55,252 bases of DNA from Bacteroidales bacterium (lineage in GTDB: Bacteria; Bacteroidota; Bacteroidia; Bacteroidales; VadinHA17). Location: assembly GCA_003141415.1 (NCBI GenBank), contig PLLX01000162.1, positions 7,015 to 62,266 of the forward strand, read 5' to 3'. Positions 1 through 8,283 of the stretch are shown piece by piece (position 1 is the first letter of the stretch; each line of letters starts with the position of its first letter). The translations under genes and the position numbers were made by a program. The notes beneath the pieces were generated by a model, which was not told the origin of the DNA, did no database searches, and was given only the letters and a program-made list of their open reading frames with translations.

Positions 1-243
1 TTATCGGGACCACGTCATCTGGATAGTTTAATCGTGACACCAAAAGCTCATCCATCTATCGGGATGTTGCAAAAATTCATTCCAACTCTGATACGGACCT
101 AATTTCACTAAAGAACTGGGTCATATTGTATAAATTTTTTCTTGCAACCTGATAACCGGACCATGTTTCTTTTGAAAATAATTAGTATATTTCTGAACTT
201 TATAGAATATTTATAGTTTCGATAAGGGAGCAATGTATCAGGT
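1..243. other. left-edge region, no confident gene
   Basis: Frame 1 on the + strand is open from the window edge to a TAA at 100-102 (33 codons). It could be the C-terminal tail of a truncated gene, but I recognise no family in it. Positions 103-243 are AT-rich and hold only the leader of the next gene. Confidence 0.2.
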
Positions 244-1416
244 ATGGCAGAGAAGGCTTATATAACACCAAATGTGCTTAAATGGGCGAGGGAATCAGCA
301 AGGATGTCAGAGGAAATTGCTGCTTCAAAAGTTCCGGTATCTATTGAAAAGCTTAAAGAATGGGAAGAAGGTACAGAGCAACCAACTATTCACCAGGCAG
401 AGACACTTGCTAAAGCATATAGAAGGCCATTCGCCCTCTTTTTTCTCCCGGAAATTCCAATGGATTTTCAACCTCTTCAGGATTATAGGAGAAAAACAGC
501 AAAACCGCTTGGTACAGCATCTATCTTTATAATTAGAGAGATACAGCAAAAACAATCATGGATAAGTGAGGTATACGAAGAGAACCATGATCATAAACTT
601 CCATTTGTTGGTAAATATTCTATTAAAGATGACCCTACAGAAGTTGCCAAAGATATAATTTCTACTCTTAGTATCCATCCATTTCATTATTTGCTGGATA
701 ACCCAGTTAGAGAATGGATTGATAAAGCAGAATCAAAAGGGATATTTATCTCCAGGACGAGTTTTATCCACTCAAGACTTAAACTTGATAGTGAAGAACT
801 ACAGGGATTCACAATCTCTGATCAATATGCTCCATTCGTATTTGTTAATTCAGAAGACTGGGACGCACCGCAACTTTTTACACTTGTACATGAACTAGCT
901 CACATTTGGATCGCAGAATCAGGAATTTCAAATGAGATTGAACCGGACATCAGATTTAAGGACACATTGCATCCAATAGAACTTTTCTGCAATGAAGTTG
1001 CTGCAAATGCACTAATGCCAGATTTGATTATGCGATCCTTGAATGTGCATATATTTAATTCAAGTAAGGATGTTTTCAAAACTGCAAAAGCATTTGGTAT
1101 TAGCTCATTTGCACTTTTATACAGAGCATTTAATCTTGAGCTGATTAATATTGAAAGATATCGTTCTTTAAAAGATGAAGCTCAAAAAGAGTTTGAAGAA
1201 TACTTGTTAAAAGAGGAAGAAAAGAAGACTCAAAAGAAGGAGACAACAGGAGGTCCAAATCCTTATCTGTTAAGGTTAAACAAGAATAGCAGACTTTTTA
1301 CTCAGGTAGTTTTAGATGCTTTCCGCGGCGGATTTATTGACCCTGCTCAAGCAAGTAACTTATTAAATACACAGGTCAATAATTTCCATAAACTTGAAGC
1401 ACAGCTTTATAGATGA
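244..1416 (+). CDS. XRE/ImmA-IrrE family protein (HTH plus zinc metallopeptidase)
   Basis: A 390-residue protein. Residues ~8-65 resemble a lambda-repressor-type helix-turn-helix, followed by an ImmA/IrrE (COG2856) domain with the zinc-peptidase motif HELAH at residues 216-220 and a downstream region with Glu/Asn-rich helices (PIELFCNEVAANALMP) that normally supplies the third ligand. Members of the family cleave repressors or act as antitoxin-like regulators in the cytoplasm. The ATG at 244 is preceded by an AT-rich leader. Its stop overlaps the start of the DUF4411 gene by 4 bp (ATGA), implying translational coupling. Known pairing: ImmA/IrrE-HTH proteins next to PIN-like DUF4411 proteins have been predicted as toxin-antitoxin-like modules. 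The C-terminal ~70 residues, rich in Lys and Glu, are probably a linker and partner-binding tail (inference). Confidence 0.85.
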   Translation: MAEKAYITPNVLKWARESARMSEEIAASKVPVSIEKLKEWEEGTEQPTIHQAETLAKAYRRPFALFFLPEIPMDFQPLQDYRRKTAKPLGTASIFIIREIQQKQSWISEVYEENHDHKLPFVGKYSIKDDPTEVAKDIISTLSIHPFHYLLDNPVREWIDKAESKGIFISRTSFIHSRLKLDSEELQGFTISDQYAPFVFVNSEDWDAPQLFTLVHELAHIWIAESGISNEIEPDIRFKDTLHPIELFCNEVAANALMPDLIMRSLNVHIFNSSKDVFKTAKAFGISSFALLYRAFNLELINIERYRSLKDEAQKEFEEYLLKEEEKKTQKKETTGGPNPYLLRLNKNSRLFTQVVLDAFRGGFIDPAQASNLLNTQVNNFHKLEAQLYR

Positions 1417-1931
1417 GTTCAACTAATAATAGATATTGCCTGGACACAAATGTTCTCATCCAAGCTTGGCTAAAGTATTATTCCCCCAAATTTTGTCCTG
1501 ATTATTGGTCAGTTTTAAATGAATTAGGAAATCAAGGTATAATTTTTATTCCTCAGATGGTTAATGAGGAAATACTTCGCACCGATGATGAACTATCACA
1601 ATGGTTAAGAGCTAGTAAAATTCCTGTTGCAAAAGTAGATACAAATGTCACTAATTTCCTGAAGGCAATTTATGCAGCAGATCCAACACATAAAAACCTG
1701 GTTGACAATACCAGGCAAAGGTCGCTTGCTGATCCATGGATAATTGCCCATGCAATAAATGAAAATGCTATCGTAGTTACGAAAGAAGAAAAAGTAACTG
1801 CTGCAAACACAAACAGGATAAAAATCCCCAATGTTTGTGACAATATGGGGATACCCTGGATCAATGATTTTGAATTAATTGAGAGGTTAAATATTCGATT
1901 CTCCTGTGGTATCAGAACAAAACAAGATTAA
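1413..1931 (+). CDS. DUF4411 family PIN-like protein (putative RNase toxin)
   Basis: A 172-residue protein that opens with the PIN-domain signature CLDTNVLI (Asp at residue ~11), followed by an acidic residue in VNEEIL (~50) and a C-terminal LADPWIIAHA segment with the third acidic residue, then VVTKEE. These match the arrangement of acidic metal-binding residues in PIN ribonucleases and in DUF4411. It starts inside the stop codon of the ImmA/IrrE-type gene (ATGA overlap). By analogy with VapC-type toxins it would cleave RNA, and the upstream HTH/protease protein would restrain it; this role is inferred from pairing only. Confidence 0.8.
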   Translation: MSSTNNRYCLDTNVLIQAWLKYYSPKFCPDYWSVLNELGNQGIIFIPQMVNEEILRTDDELSQWLRASKIPVAKVDTNVTNFLKAIYAADPTHKNLVDNTRQRSLADPWIIAHAINENAIVVTKEEKVTAANTNRIKIPNVCDNMGIPWINDFELIERLNIRFSCGIRTKQD

Positions 1932-2110
1932 AATAGTCAGCGTATACCTTGGATTGAGCTATGAAAGCACTTCTTTGGCTAACAAATCGAACATCCAGCA
2001 AGCAGAAATAATTTCTCAACATACTTATTTACATACTGATTTATCACATCATTGCATTAAATGGAGTATTCAGAAGCATAATAAGATACCAGCTGGATCA
2101 CTAAAATGGC

Positions 2111-2136
2111 AAAAGGAATTAAATTTAATTCCTTTT
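2111..2136 (+). terminator. intrinsic terminator after the ImmA/DUF4411 pair
   Basis: A perfect AT-rich palindrome, AAAAGGAATTAAA followed by its complement, runs into six T residues. It lies 180 bp past the DUF4411 stop and is the only terminator-like structure for that operon. Confidence 0.55.
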
Positions 2137-2229
2137 TTATGTTTTATAATGAGATTGTCTGCTTACCATAAGAGCCTGAATCGCTTCTAAAATAATATCA
2201 CAGCACACATCTTAATCAATTTTGTAATG

Positions 2230-2345
2230 GTTGTAGAACCTCTCTGTCAGCTGCGTTGCTCTCCCGCGGCAGGCAGGCGACTTCGCTAAAACAGCCTATA
2301 AAGCTGTTTCTTAGCGCTCGGTCCTCCTAAAGGGGGCCTCATTCA
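2230..2345. repeat. G+C-rich intergenic palindromic stretch
   Basis: The 495-bp gap at 1932-2426 has no convincing gene. Part of it (2245-2340) is much richer in G+C than its surroundings and carries short hairpins (e.g. AACAGCctataaaGCTGTT) and a CTCCTAAAGGGGG-like end. It resembles in style the CCCTCT...CTCCCC repeats at 8153, 13600 and 13690. Confidence 0.4.
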
Positions 2346-2426
2346 TAAAAAAGAACTTTTTTTGTAATGAAATTGCCTCAGCTGCGTCATGTATAAAAAT
2401 CAATTATTAATTTAAATACAGACGCT

Positions 2427-2927
2427 ATGAAAAAAGTTTTAGTATTTATCGTTCTAACGATTACAGTAACAATGGCTTATGGCCAAAAGTCAATCGATGA
2501 CTTATTTAAAAGATATGCCGGTAAAGATGGATTTACGACTGTTACAATAGATGGCAATCTGCTTAAGCTGGCCCGCTGCCTTGGCGACACAGATGATGAG
2601 AATTCAATCCCCAGGCATATAACAGAGATTCGTATTCTAGCACAGGAAGATAACAAAATGAAGGTTGATAACTTTTATAACCTGGTAATTAATGATATTG
2701 ACCTGAAAAACTATGATGAGTTTATGAGAGTAAAAAAATCAGATCAGGATATGAGAATGCTGGTACGAACAGAAGGCAAAACTTTCAAAGAATTTCTGCT
2801 TATAGCCGGTGGGGAAAATAATGCACTTATTCAGATAAAGGGAAACATGACCTTTGAAGAGGCAACGAAGTTTTCAGATGATGCAAAGAAGAAACATGGT
2901 TCGGAAATGGCAGAAATATATAAGTAA
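2427..2927 (+). CDS. DUF4252 domain protein (first copy)
   Basis: A 166-residue protein with an N-terminal signal peptide ending near AYGQ (residues 1-20), followed by the DUF4252 pattern: SIDDLFKRYAGKDGFTTVTI, a central IRILAQED strand, then FKEFLLIAGGENNALIQIKG. DUF4252 proteins are small exported Bacteroidota proteins without a known reaction. It is the first gene of a run with a sigma factor, a probable anti-sigma factor and a second DUF4252 gene, so it is probably a target or partner of that regulator (inference). Its stop lies 50 bp before the sigma factor start. Confidence 0.85.
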   Translation: MKKVLVFIVLTITVTMAYGQKSIDDLFKRYAGKDGFTTVTIDGNLLKLARCLGDTDDENSIPRHITEIRILAQEDNKMKVDNFYNLVINDIDLKNYDEFMRVKKSDQDMRMLVRTEGKTFKEFLLIAGGENNALIQIKGNMTFEEATKFSDDAKKKHGSEMAEIYK

Positions 2928-2977
2928 TTATTAATGTAGCTATCTTTATAAGCATACTATTTATTGCTTAAGCAGGA

Positions 2978-3520
2978 ATGACAAGGGCAGATTTTAATGA
3001 TCTAGTCCGGCAGCTTAACCTGAACTTATACGGTTATGCCTTCCGCATCCTTCATAACCAGGAGGAGGCGGAAGATGCTGTTCAGGAGATTTTCATTAAA
3101 CTATGGAACCTTGGAAATAAGCTTGATGAATATAAAAGTATTGGCGCGTTATCAACTACAATGATAAAAAATTTCTGTATAGATCAGCTAAGAAAAAGAA
3201 AATACTCCAGCCATGAAGAACCAGAGGGAAAGGATTTTCAAAGCTCAGACAGCGCTTCGCCTTATGAACTTATGGAAAGCAGAGAATCAGAAGATATTCT
3301 TTATCACATTATTGATCAATTGCCTGACATATATAAAGATGCAATAAGGCTCAGGGAAATCGAAGGGCTGTCATATGAAGAGATAGCTGATAAAACCCGG
3401 CAGAACATTAATACACTGAGAGTGACTCTGTCAAGGGCACGGAAAATGATCAGAAACGAATTTAATAAATATCAGTATGAGCGAAGAGGAATTAAAGAGG
3501 TTAATCGAAAAGTACTATAA
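2978..3520 (+). CDS. ECF-type RNA polymerase sigma-70 factor
   Basis: A 180-residue protein. Region 2 is at residues ~8-75 (LNLYGYAFRILHNQEEAEDAVQEIF is its hallmark helix). Region 4 is at ~115-165, with LPDIYKDAIRLREIEGLSYEEIA followed by the recognition helix (NTLRVTLSRARKMIR). This is the normal two-domain layout of an extracytoplasmic-function sigma factor. The next gene begins inside its 3' end (44-bp overlap), typical of a sigma/anti-sigma pair. Flanking DUF4252 genes are the likely regulon. Recognition sequence not determined. Confidence 0.93.
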   Translation: MTRADFNDLVRQLNLNLYGYAFRILHNQEEAEDAVQEIFIKLWNLGNKLDEYKSIGALSTTMIKNFCIDQLRKRKYSSHEEPEGKDFQSSDSASPYELMESRESEDILYHIIDQLPDIYKDAIRLREIEGLSYEEIADKTRQNINTLRVTLSRARKMIRNEFNKYQYERRGIKEVNRKVL

Positions 3521-4064
3521 CGGTGAAAGTACTGAAGAAGAGGAGATTGCCTTAAGAGTTTTTTTTCGAAAAGGCAATATTCCTGAGGGCTTTGACGCTG
3601 AAAAGGAAATTTTCAGTTATTATGCTGAATCTCAAGATGTACCTGAGCCATCCATTGACTTTGAAGCCAGGATACTGACAGGAATTGACGCATCAGAAAG
3701 AGAAAGGGGATCACAAAATATCAGAAGGTACCTCATTCCAATCCTGAGTGCAGCAGCCGGGATACTCATACTTACAGGATCTTATTTCTTCTTTATGAAA
3801 AGAGCTGAATCAGTGGACACATTCGCCGATCCTGCAATTGCTTACGCAGAAACAATAAAAATACTAAGGGATGTTTCATCTCAACTGAATCATAGCGCAC
3901 AGGTTCTGGAACCGGTTGGTAAAATGAGCGAGTTTACAAGGAAAAGTTTTAAATCGATAAATAAATCTACCGGAATAGTTGAGAAGAATCTGAAGAACCT
4001 TGATTATCTTCAAAGAGCAATTGACTTATCTCATGTTCCTTCTGATAAAAATATAAACAAATAA
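3477..4064 (+). CDS. probable membrane anti-sigma factor
   Basis: A 195-residue protein. An acidic N-terminal segment (MSEEELKRLIEKYYNGESTEEEE) is typical of Bacteroidota anti-sigma factors, where it binds the sigma factor. It is followed by one transmembrane helix at residues ~85-108 and a ~85-residue periplasmic part without recognised domains. The gene overlaps the ECF sigma gene by 44 bp in another frame, which supports co-translation and a sequestering role. Not assignable by sequence alone to FecR or zinc-binding ASD families (no HxxxCxxC seen). Confidence 0.7.
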   Translation: MSEEELKRLIEKYYNGESTEEEEIALRVFFRKGNIPEGFDAEKEIFSYYAESQDVPEPSIDFEARILTGIDASERERGSQNIRRYLIPILSAAAGILILTGSYFFFMKRAESVDTFADPAIAYAETIKILRDVSSQLNHSAQVLEPVGKMSEFTRKSFKSINKSTGIVEKNLKNLDYLQRAIDLSHVPSDKNINK

Positions 4065-4075
4065 AAATCAATGAT

Positions 4076-4603
4076 ATGAAAAAGATTTTTCTTTCTTTAA
4101 CCGTTTTATGCCTGACACTGATGATCCAGGCCCAAAGTAATCCGGTTGATGAGATGTTCAACAAGTACTCTGAAAAGCAAGGATTTACTGTTGTATCCAT
4201 TTCAAGTAAAATGTTCAGTATGTTCGCGAACAAAGATCCGGAAAATAAGGATGCTGATGATATTATAAGCAAACTGAAATCTATTAAGATTCTTTCTGTT
4301 GATGATTCCCTGCTTAATAATAACCTGAATTTTTATACTGAACTTAGTAAAAAGCTTGATCTGTCAGTTTATGAAGAACTTATGGTAGTTAAAACAGGAC
4401 CGGATATTACGAAATTTCTTATTAAGCAAAGTGGAAATACTATTTCGGAATTGCTTGTAGTTAAAGGGGGCCCAGGAGGAAATTCTCTGATTTCAATAAA
4501 AGGTACTCTCAATCTTAAAAATATTTCAGATATGTCAAAAAGTCTTGATATGCAAGAACTTAAAAGCCTGGATAAGATAGAAAAGAAAAGTCCTGAAGAG
4601 TAA
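4076..4603 (+). CDS. DUF4252 domain protein (second copy)
   Basis: A 175-residue paralogue of the protein at 2427-2927. It has a signal peptide ending MIQAQ (residues 1-19), NPVDEMFNKYSEKQGFTVVSI in place of the first motif, IKILSVDD in the middle and ISELLVVKGGPGGNSLISIKG near the end. It starts 11 bp after the anti-sigma stop, so it is in the same transcript. The C-terminus is a short charged tail. Function unknown; an exported effector or sensor of the sigma/anti-sigma circuit is the simplest inference. Confidence 0.85.
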   Translation: MKKIFLSLTVLCLTLMIQAQSNPVDEMFNKYSEKQGFTVVSISSKMFSMFANKDPENKDADDIISKLKSIKILSVDDSLLNNNLNFYTELSKKLDLSVYEELMVVKTGPDITKFLIKQSGNTISELLVVKGGPGGNSLISIKGTLNLKNISDMSKSLDMQELKSLDKIEKKSPEE

Positions 4604-4663
4604 AACAAATATTTATTAAAATCAGGAAGCAACCATATTTCATCAGATTTGGTCAAATGATAA

Positions 4664-4713
4664 GTTGTACTTTAATATACAATACAACTTTAGTATACAT
4701 TTTTTTATATTTG
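4664..4713 (+). promoter_or_regulatory. putative promoter and operator-like repeat before the 4747 gene
   Basis: TATATTTG at 4706-4713 fits the Bacteroidota -7 element TAnnTTTG; no well-spaced TTG was found. Just upstream, GTTGTA (4664-4669) and TACAAC (4683-4688) form an inverted repeat around two related TTTA-TATAC segments, as a regulator site might. Confidence 0.35.
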
Positions 4714-4746
4714 TATTAATTCGAAATATGAATCAACAAAACTGTT

Positions 4747-5832
4747 ATGAATAATCAATTCACAAAACGGTCCGGGATCCTGATGATAAGTCTGTTTTTG
4801 TTTTCACTGGTATCCTTTTCACAATTTAGCAATATTGATTTCCTTAGAAGTGCACCTGCAGATGGTGTAAAATACATCCAGGCTTATGTTTCCCCATGGG
4901 TAAATGCTTTTGGAGCAGGTCTTAACGGTGGTTGGTATAACACCGCAAAGCCTCATAAGCTTTTAGGATTCGATATTACAACAGGAATAAGTGTAGGGAT
5001 CGTACCTACATCTGCAGCAACATTTGATGTTTCCAAGATTGGTCTATCATCTTCATTAACAGGAACTGGCTCTGCATCTACAGTAGCCGGACCCAAGACG
5101 AGTGGTACTCTTATGACCTATAAAGTTAACAATGTCACTCTGGCTTCTTTTAATGCTCCAAAAGGAACCGACTGGAAGTATATCCCGGTACCTACTGCTC
5201 AGATTGGAATTGGTTTACCTTTCGGAACAGAGTTGAAAGTGAGATTCATTCCTAAAATCAATATTAAAGATGGTAATGTTTCTCTTTGGGGAGTTGGTCT
5301 GGTTCACAGCATTATGCAATATATGCCGGGAAATAAATTATTGCCGTTCGATGTATCCCTTTTTGCAGGGTATACCAAATTGCAGGGAAACGTTCCTCTT
5401 AGCCTTGATCCGGATCCTGAAGTTAGTCAGGCATATACAGCTCCATATAGTGCAACCACCTCATTTGATAATCAACTTTTGAAGATAAGTGTTCAGGCTT
5501 TAAATATAAGTGCAATTGCTTCACTTAATTTACCTGTCATTACCTTCTATGGCGGACTTGGATATTGTAAATCCAAGACATTAATGGACCTTTCCGGAAA
5601 CTTTCCAACTCCGGTTTTAATAACTCCGGTTTCTTCTGCTCCTTTTGCACAATATAATAACAGTGGTGTAAAGAAAGGTTCAGATTTTCCCAATATGGAT
5701 ATTGAAAACTTCTCAGGTCTAAGGGCAAATATTGGTTTCAGGATAAAACTGTCAGTTATAACAATTCATGCAGATTACACAAGGGCTCAGTATAACGTTC
5801 TAACGGCAGGTTTGGGAATTTCATTCAGATAA
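4747..5832 (+). CDS. DUF6588-like outer-membrane protein
   Basis: A 361-residue protein with a signal peptide (residues ~1-25, ending SFSQ) and then a run of alternating hydrophobic/polar strands rich in Gly, Ser and aromatic residues. The early YIQAYVSPWVNAFGAGLNGGWY pattern, TAQIGIGLPFGTELKVRF in the middle and a C-terminus ending in an aromatic residue (GLGISFR) suggest a small beta-barrel. This fits the DUF6588 family as I remember it. Role unknown; it lies 140 bp after the second DUF4252 gene with its own promoter-like sequence and a strong terminator behind it. Confidence 0.65.
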   Translation: MNNQFTKRSGILMISLFLFSLVSFSQFSNIDFLRSAPADGVKYIQAYVSPWVNAFGAGLNGGWYNTAKPHKLLGFDITTGISVGIVPTSAATFDVSKIGLSSSLTGTGSASTVAGPKTSGTLMTYKVNNVTLASFNAPKGTDWKYIPVPTAQIGIGLPFGTELKVRFIPKINIKDGNVSLWGVGLVHSIMQYMPGNKLLPFDVSLFAGYTKLQGNVPLSLDPDPEVSQAYTAPYSATTSFDNQLLKISVQALNISAIASLNLPVITFYGGLGYCKSKTLMDLSGNFPTPVLITPVSSAPFAQYNNSGVKKGSDFPNMDIENFSGLRANIGFRIKLSVITIHADYTRAQYNVLTAGLGISFR

Positions 5833-5850
5833 AATTAAATCATTTATCAG

Positions 5851-5888
5851 AAAATCCCCGGATCCAAGCGAATCACGGGGATTTTTTT
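5851..5888 (+). terminator. intrinsic terminator
   Basis: AAAATCCCCG (5851-5860) pairs perfectly with CGGGGATTTT (5876-5885), followed by a T run. It ends the 4747-5832 transcript before relA. Confidence 0.85.
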
Positions 5889-5953
5889 TCCAATCAGAGA
5901 ACTATTTAGGGGTTTTTACAGTTTATAGAATAAATTTAAATACAAAAAGGTTG

Positions 5954-8137
5954 ATGAATGCAGATAAGCAGAAAATAAACAGTGGTTACCGGGCATTGCT
6001 TCTGGCTTCAAAAAACACTGTCCCGGCTGAAGATAATCCTGTTATAAGAAGAGCTTTGGATCTTGCAATTCAAGCCTGTGGTGATAAAATAATACTTACC
6101 GGAGAGCCTGAGATCCTTCATGCCCTCTCTGTTGCCAGAATTATTGCCGGAGAGATGGGGCTTGGACTTACCTCAATTATAACTGCTTTATTACATGATT
6201 CTTATAACAATCTTAGTCTGACCCCAAAAGAGCTGGAAAAAGAGTTTGGGAAAAAAGTTGTTGAGATACTTAATGGCTTTGCCCGTATTACCAGTATCGA
6301 TTCCATGCAATCTTCTTACCAGGCAGAAAATTTCCGCAAACTGCTTTTAAGCCTTGCTGATGATGTAAGAGTAATACTTATTAAGCTTATAGAAAGGCTT
6401 GAGTATATGCGTAATCTTGATAATGCTCCGGAAAAAGATAGGATCCCTTTGGCTTCAGAGACTTATTTCCTTTATGCACCATTGGCTCACAGACTGGGCT
6501 TTTATAACATTAAATCGGAAATGGAGGACCTTGCTGTCAAATATCTTGAGCCGGAACAATACACTTATGTCGATTGCCGTCTTAAGCAAACAACAGCTTC
6601 AAGGAATAAACTGATTCGGGACTTTTCGGCTCCGCTCAAAGAAAAACTGGAAAAGCAAGGTTTTAGATTCACCATTAAAAGCCGCACAAAATCAATTCAC
6701 TCCATTATGCTGAAAATGAAAAAGCAGGGTGTGGAATTTGAAGAGGTCTATGATCTCTTTGCTGTAAGAATCATTATTGACAGTCCGGGGGAGAACGAAA
6801 AATCTGATTGCTGGAGGGCTTACTCCGTTGTAACAGACTTATATCAACCCAACCCAAGCAGATTGCGTGACTGGATCTCAATACCAAAATCAAACGGGTA
6901 TGAATCACTTCATACTACAGTAGTTGGACCAAGAGGAAAATGGGTTGAAGTGCAGATCCGATCAGAAAGGATGGATGAGATAGCTGAAAAGGGATTGGCA
7001 GCTCATTTCAAATATAAAGGAATCAAGGGAGAGGGAGGACTTGACTCGTGGTTGTCAAAGATGCGTGAGATACTGGAATCATCGGAGAAAGAAGATAATG
7101 CATTTCTCGATCAGGTGCGATCCGGTCTCTATACTGATGAAGTATTTGTTTTCACGCCAAAAGGTGATCTGCGCCAATTGCCTGTCGGAGCAACAGTTCT
7201 CGATTTTGCCTTCGATATTCATACTGATGTCGGATCGTCATGTGTTGGAGGAAAGGTCAATGGAAAGAATGTGACAATAAGATATGTTCTGCAAAATGGA
7301 GATCACGTTTCTGTTTTAAGATCAAAGAACCAGAAGCCAAAGCAGGATTGGTTGTCGTTCGTAGTTACAACAAAAGCAAAAACAAAAATTAAGCTGGTGC
7401 TTAATGAAGAGAAGACCAAAGCTGCTGCCGAAGGAAAGGAGATTCTGATGCGCCGGATGAAGAACTGGAAAATAGTCTACGGAGATACCCTGATACAAAA
7501 ACTTCTCAATTCTTACAGTCTGAAAACTGCCCAGGATCTTTATTATCTTATTGCAACTGAAAAGATAGAACTTCTTCAGATTAAAGAGGTTTTATTAAAG
7601 GAGGAATCGATTGAAGAGAATATTCCGGTAGCAATGCTGCCAGAAAAAGAACAAAAAGAGCCAGTTGATTCTCAAATATCTGATTATCTGATTATTGAAG
7701 ATAGGGTAGAAGGGCTTGATTATAAACTTTCCAAATGCTGTAATCCGGTGTTCGGTGACAGCGTATTTGGTTTTGTTACAATTTCTGAAGGAATAAAAAT
7801 TCACCGGACAAGCTGTCCGAATGCACATAACATGATGGCCAGATATCCTTACAGGGTAATAGCTGCCCGTTGGTCGATGTCAAAGAGCAGTCCTTCATTC
7901 GTAGCTGCAGTTAAAATAACCGGTATAGAGGATATTGGTATGGTAAATAAAATTGCCGATGTAATTGCTGACCACAAGGCAGTTGTAAGGAGTTTCAATT
8001 ATAATATGACTGATGGCTTGTTTGAAGGGATACTTAATATAATGGTTCCCAACAGCGATGTTCTTCACGGAATTATAAGAAAAATACAAGGTATAAAAGG
8101 GATATTGAAAACAACACGGCATGATAGTGGCCAGTGA
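5954..8137 (+). CDS. relA: RelA/SpoT family (p)ppGpp synthetase, hydrolase site degenerate
   Basis: A protein of 727 residues from the ATG at 5954; a TTG lies one codon upstream, and AAAAAGG at 5944-5950 precedes both. Domain order: HD-like domain (~40-150), synthetase (~235-345), TGS (~395-455) and C-terminal ACT (~650-727). The synthetase domain looks intact: it has TKSIHSIMLKM, YDLFAVRI, RLRDWISIPKSNGYESLHTT (RxKD-type loop) and the catalytic EVQIR. In the HD domain, functional hydrolases have HDxxED, but here it reads LLHDSYNNL, so the two acidic residues are missing. It therefore probably makes but does not degrade (p)ppGpp, and a second SpoT-type enzyme would be expected elsewhere in the genome. 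Stand-alone transcription unit, convergent with dnaE. Confidence 0.93.
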   Translation: MNADKQKINSGYRALLLASKNTVPAEDNPVIRRALDLAIQACGDKIILTGEPEILHALSVARIIAGEMGLGLTSIITALLHDSYNNLSLTPKELEKEFGKKVVEILNGFARITSIDSMQSSYQAENFRKLLLSLADDVRVILIKLIERLEYMRNLDNAPEKDRIPLASETYFLYAPLAHRLGFYNIKSEMEDLAVKYLEPEQYTYVDCRLKQTTASRNKLIRDFSAPLKEKLEKQGFRFTIKSRTKSIHSIMLKMKKQGVEFEEVYDLFAVRIIIDSPGENEKSDCWRAYSVVTDLYQPNPSRLRDWISIPKSNGYESLHTTVVGPRGKWVEVQIRSERMDEIAEKGLAAHFKYKGIKGEGGLDSWLSKMREILESSEKEDNAFLDQVRSGLYTDEVFVFTPKGDLRQLPVGATVLDFAFDIHTDVGSSCVGGKVNGKNVTIRYVLQNGDHVSVLRSKNQKPKQDWLSFVVTTKAKTKIKLVLNEEKTKAAAEGKEILMRRMKNWKIVYGDTLIQKLLNSYSLKTAQDLYYLIATEKIELLQIKEVLLKEESIEENIPVAMLPEKEQKEPVDSQISDYLIIEDRVEGLDYKLSKCCNPVFGDSVFGFVTISEGIKIHRTSCPNAHNMMARYPYRVIAARWSMSKSSPSFVAAVKITGIEDIGMVNKIADVIADHKAVVRSFNYNMTDGLFEGILNIMVPNSDVLHGIIRKIQGIKGILKTTRHDSGQ

Positions 8138-8152
8138 ATTCTTACTGTACAC

Positions 8153-8283
8153 AAACCCCTCTGTCGCTTCGCGACATCTCCCCCGGAGGGAGCGAAAATA
8201 TGCGTTTTTTAATCTGAATTATACTTAAAATCAGAGTTTTTCTCCCCCTGCAAAGGGGGAGTGCCCGAAGGGCGAGGGGGTTA
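8153..8283. repeat. G+C-rich hairpin repeats between convergent relA and dnaE
   Basis: Two hairpin-forming units. The first (8156-8187) reads CCCCTCTGTCGCTTCGCGAC then ATCTCCCCCGGAGGG; the second (8242-8283) has CTCCCCCTgcaAAGGGGGAG and GCCCgaaGGGC. The first unit matches the unit at 13689-13728. The position between convergent genes fits a bidirectional terminator role, but the sequence family is dispersed (also 13600). Confidence 0.6.

Noticed and set aside
1906..2190. 94-codon open frame after the DUF4411 gene
   Set aside because: It runs through the intrinsic terminator at 2111-2136, overlaps the DUF4411 3' end and has no protein-like composition.
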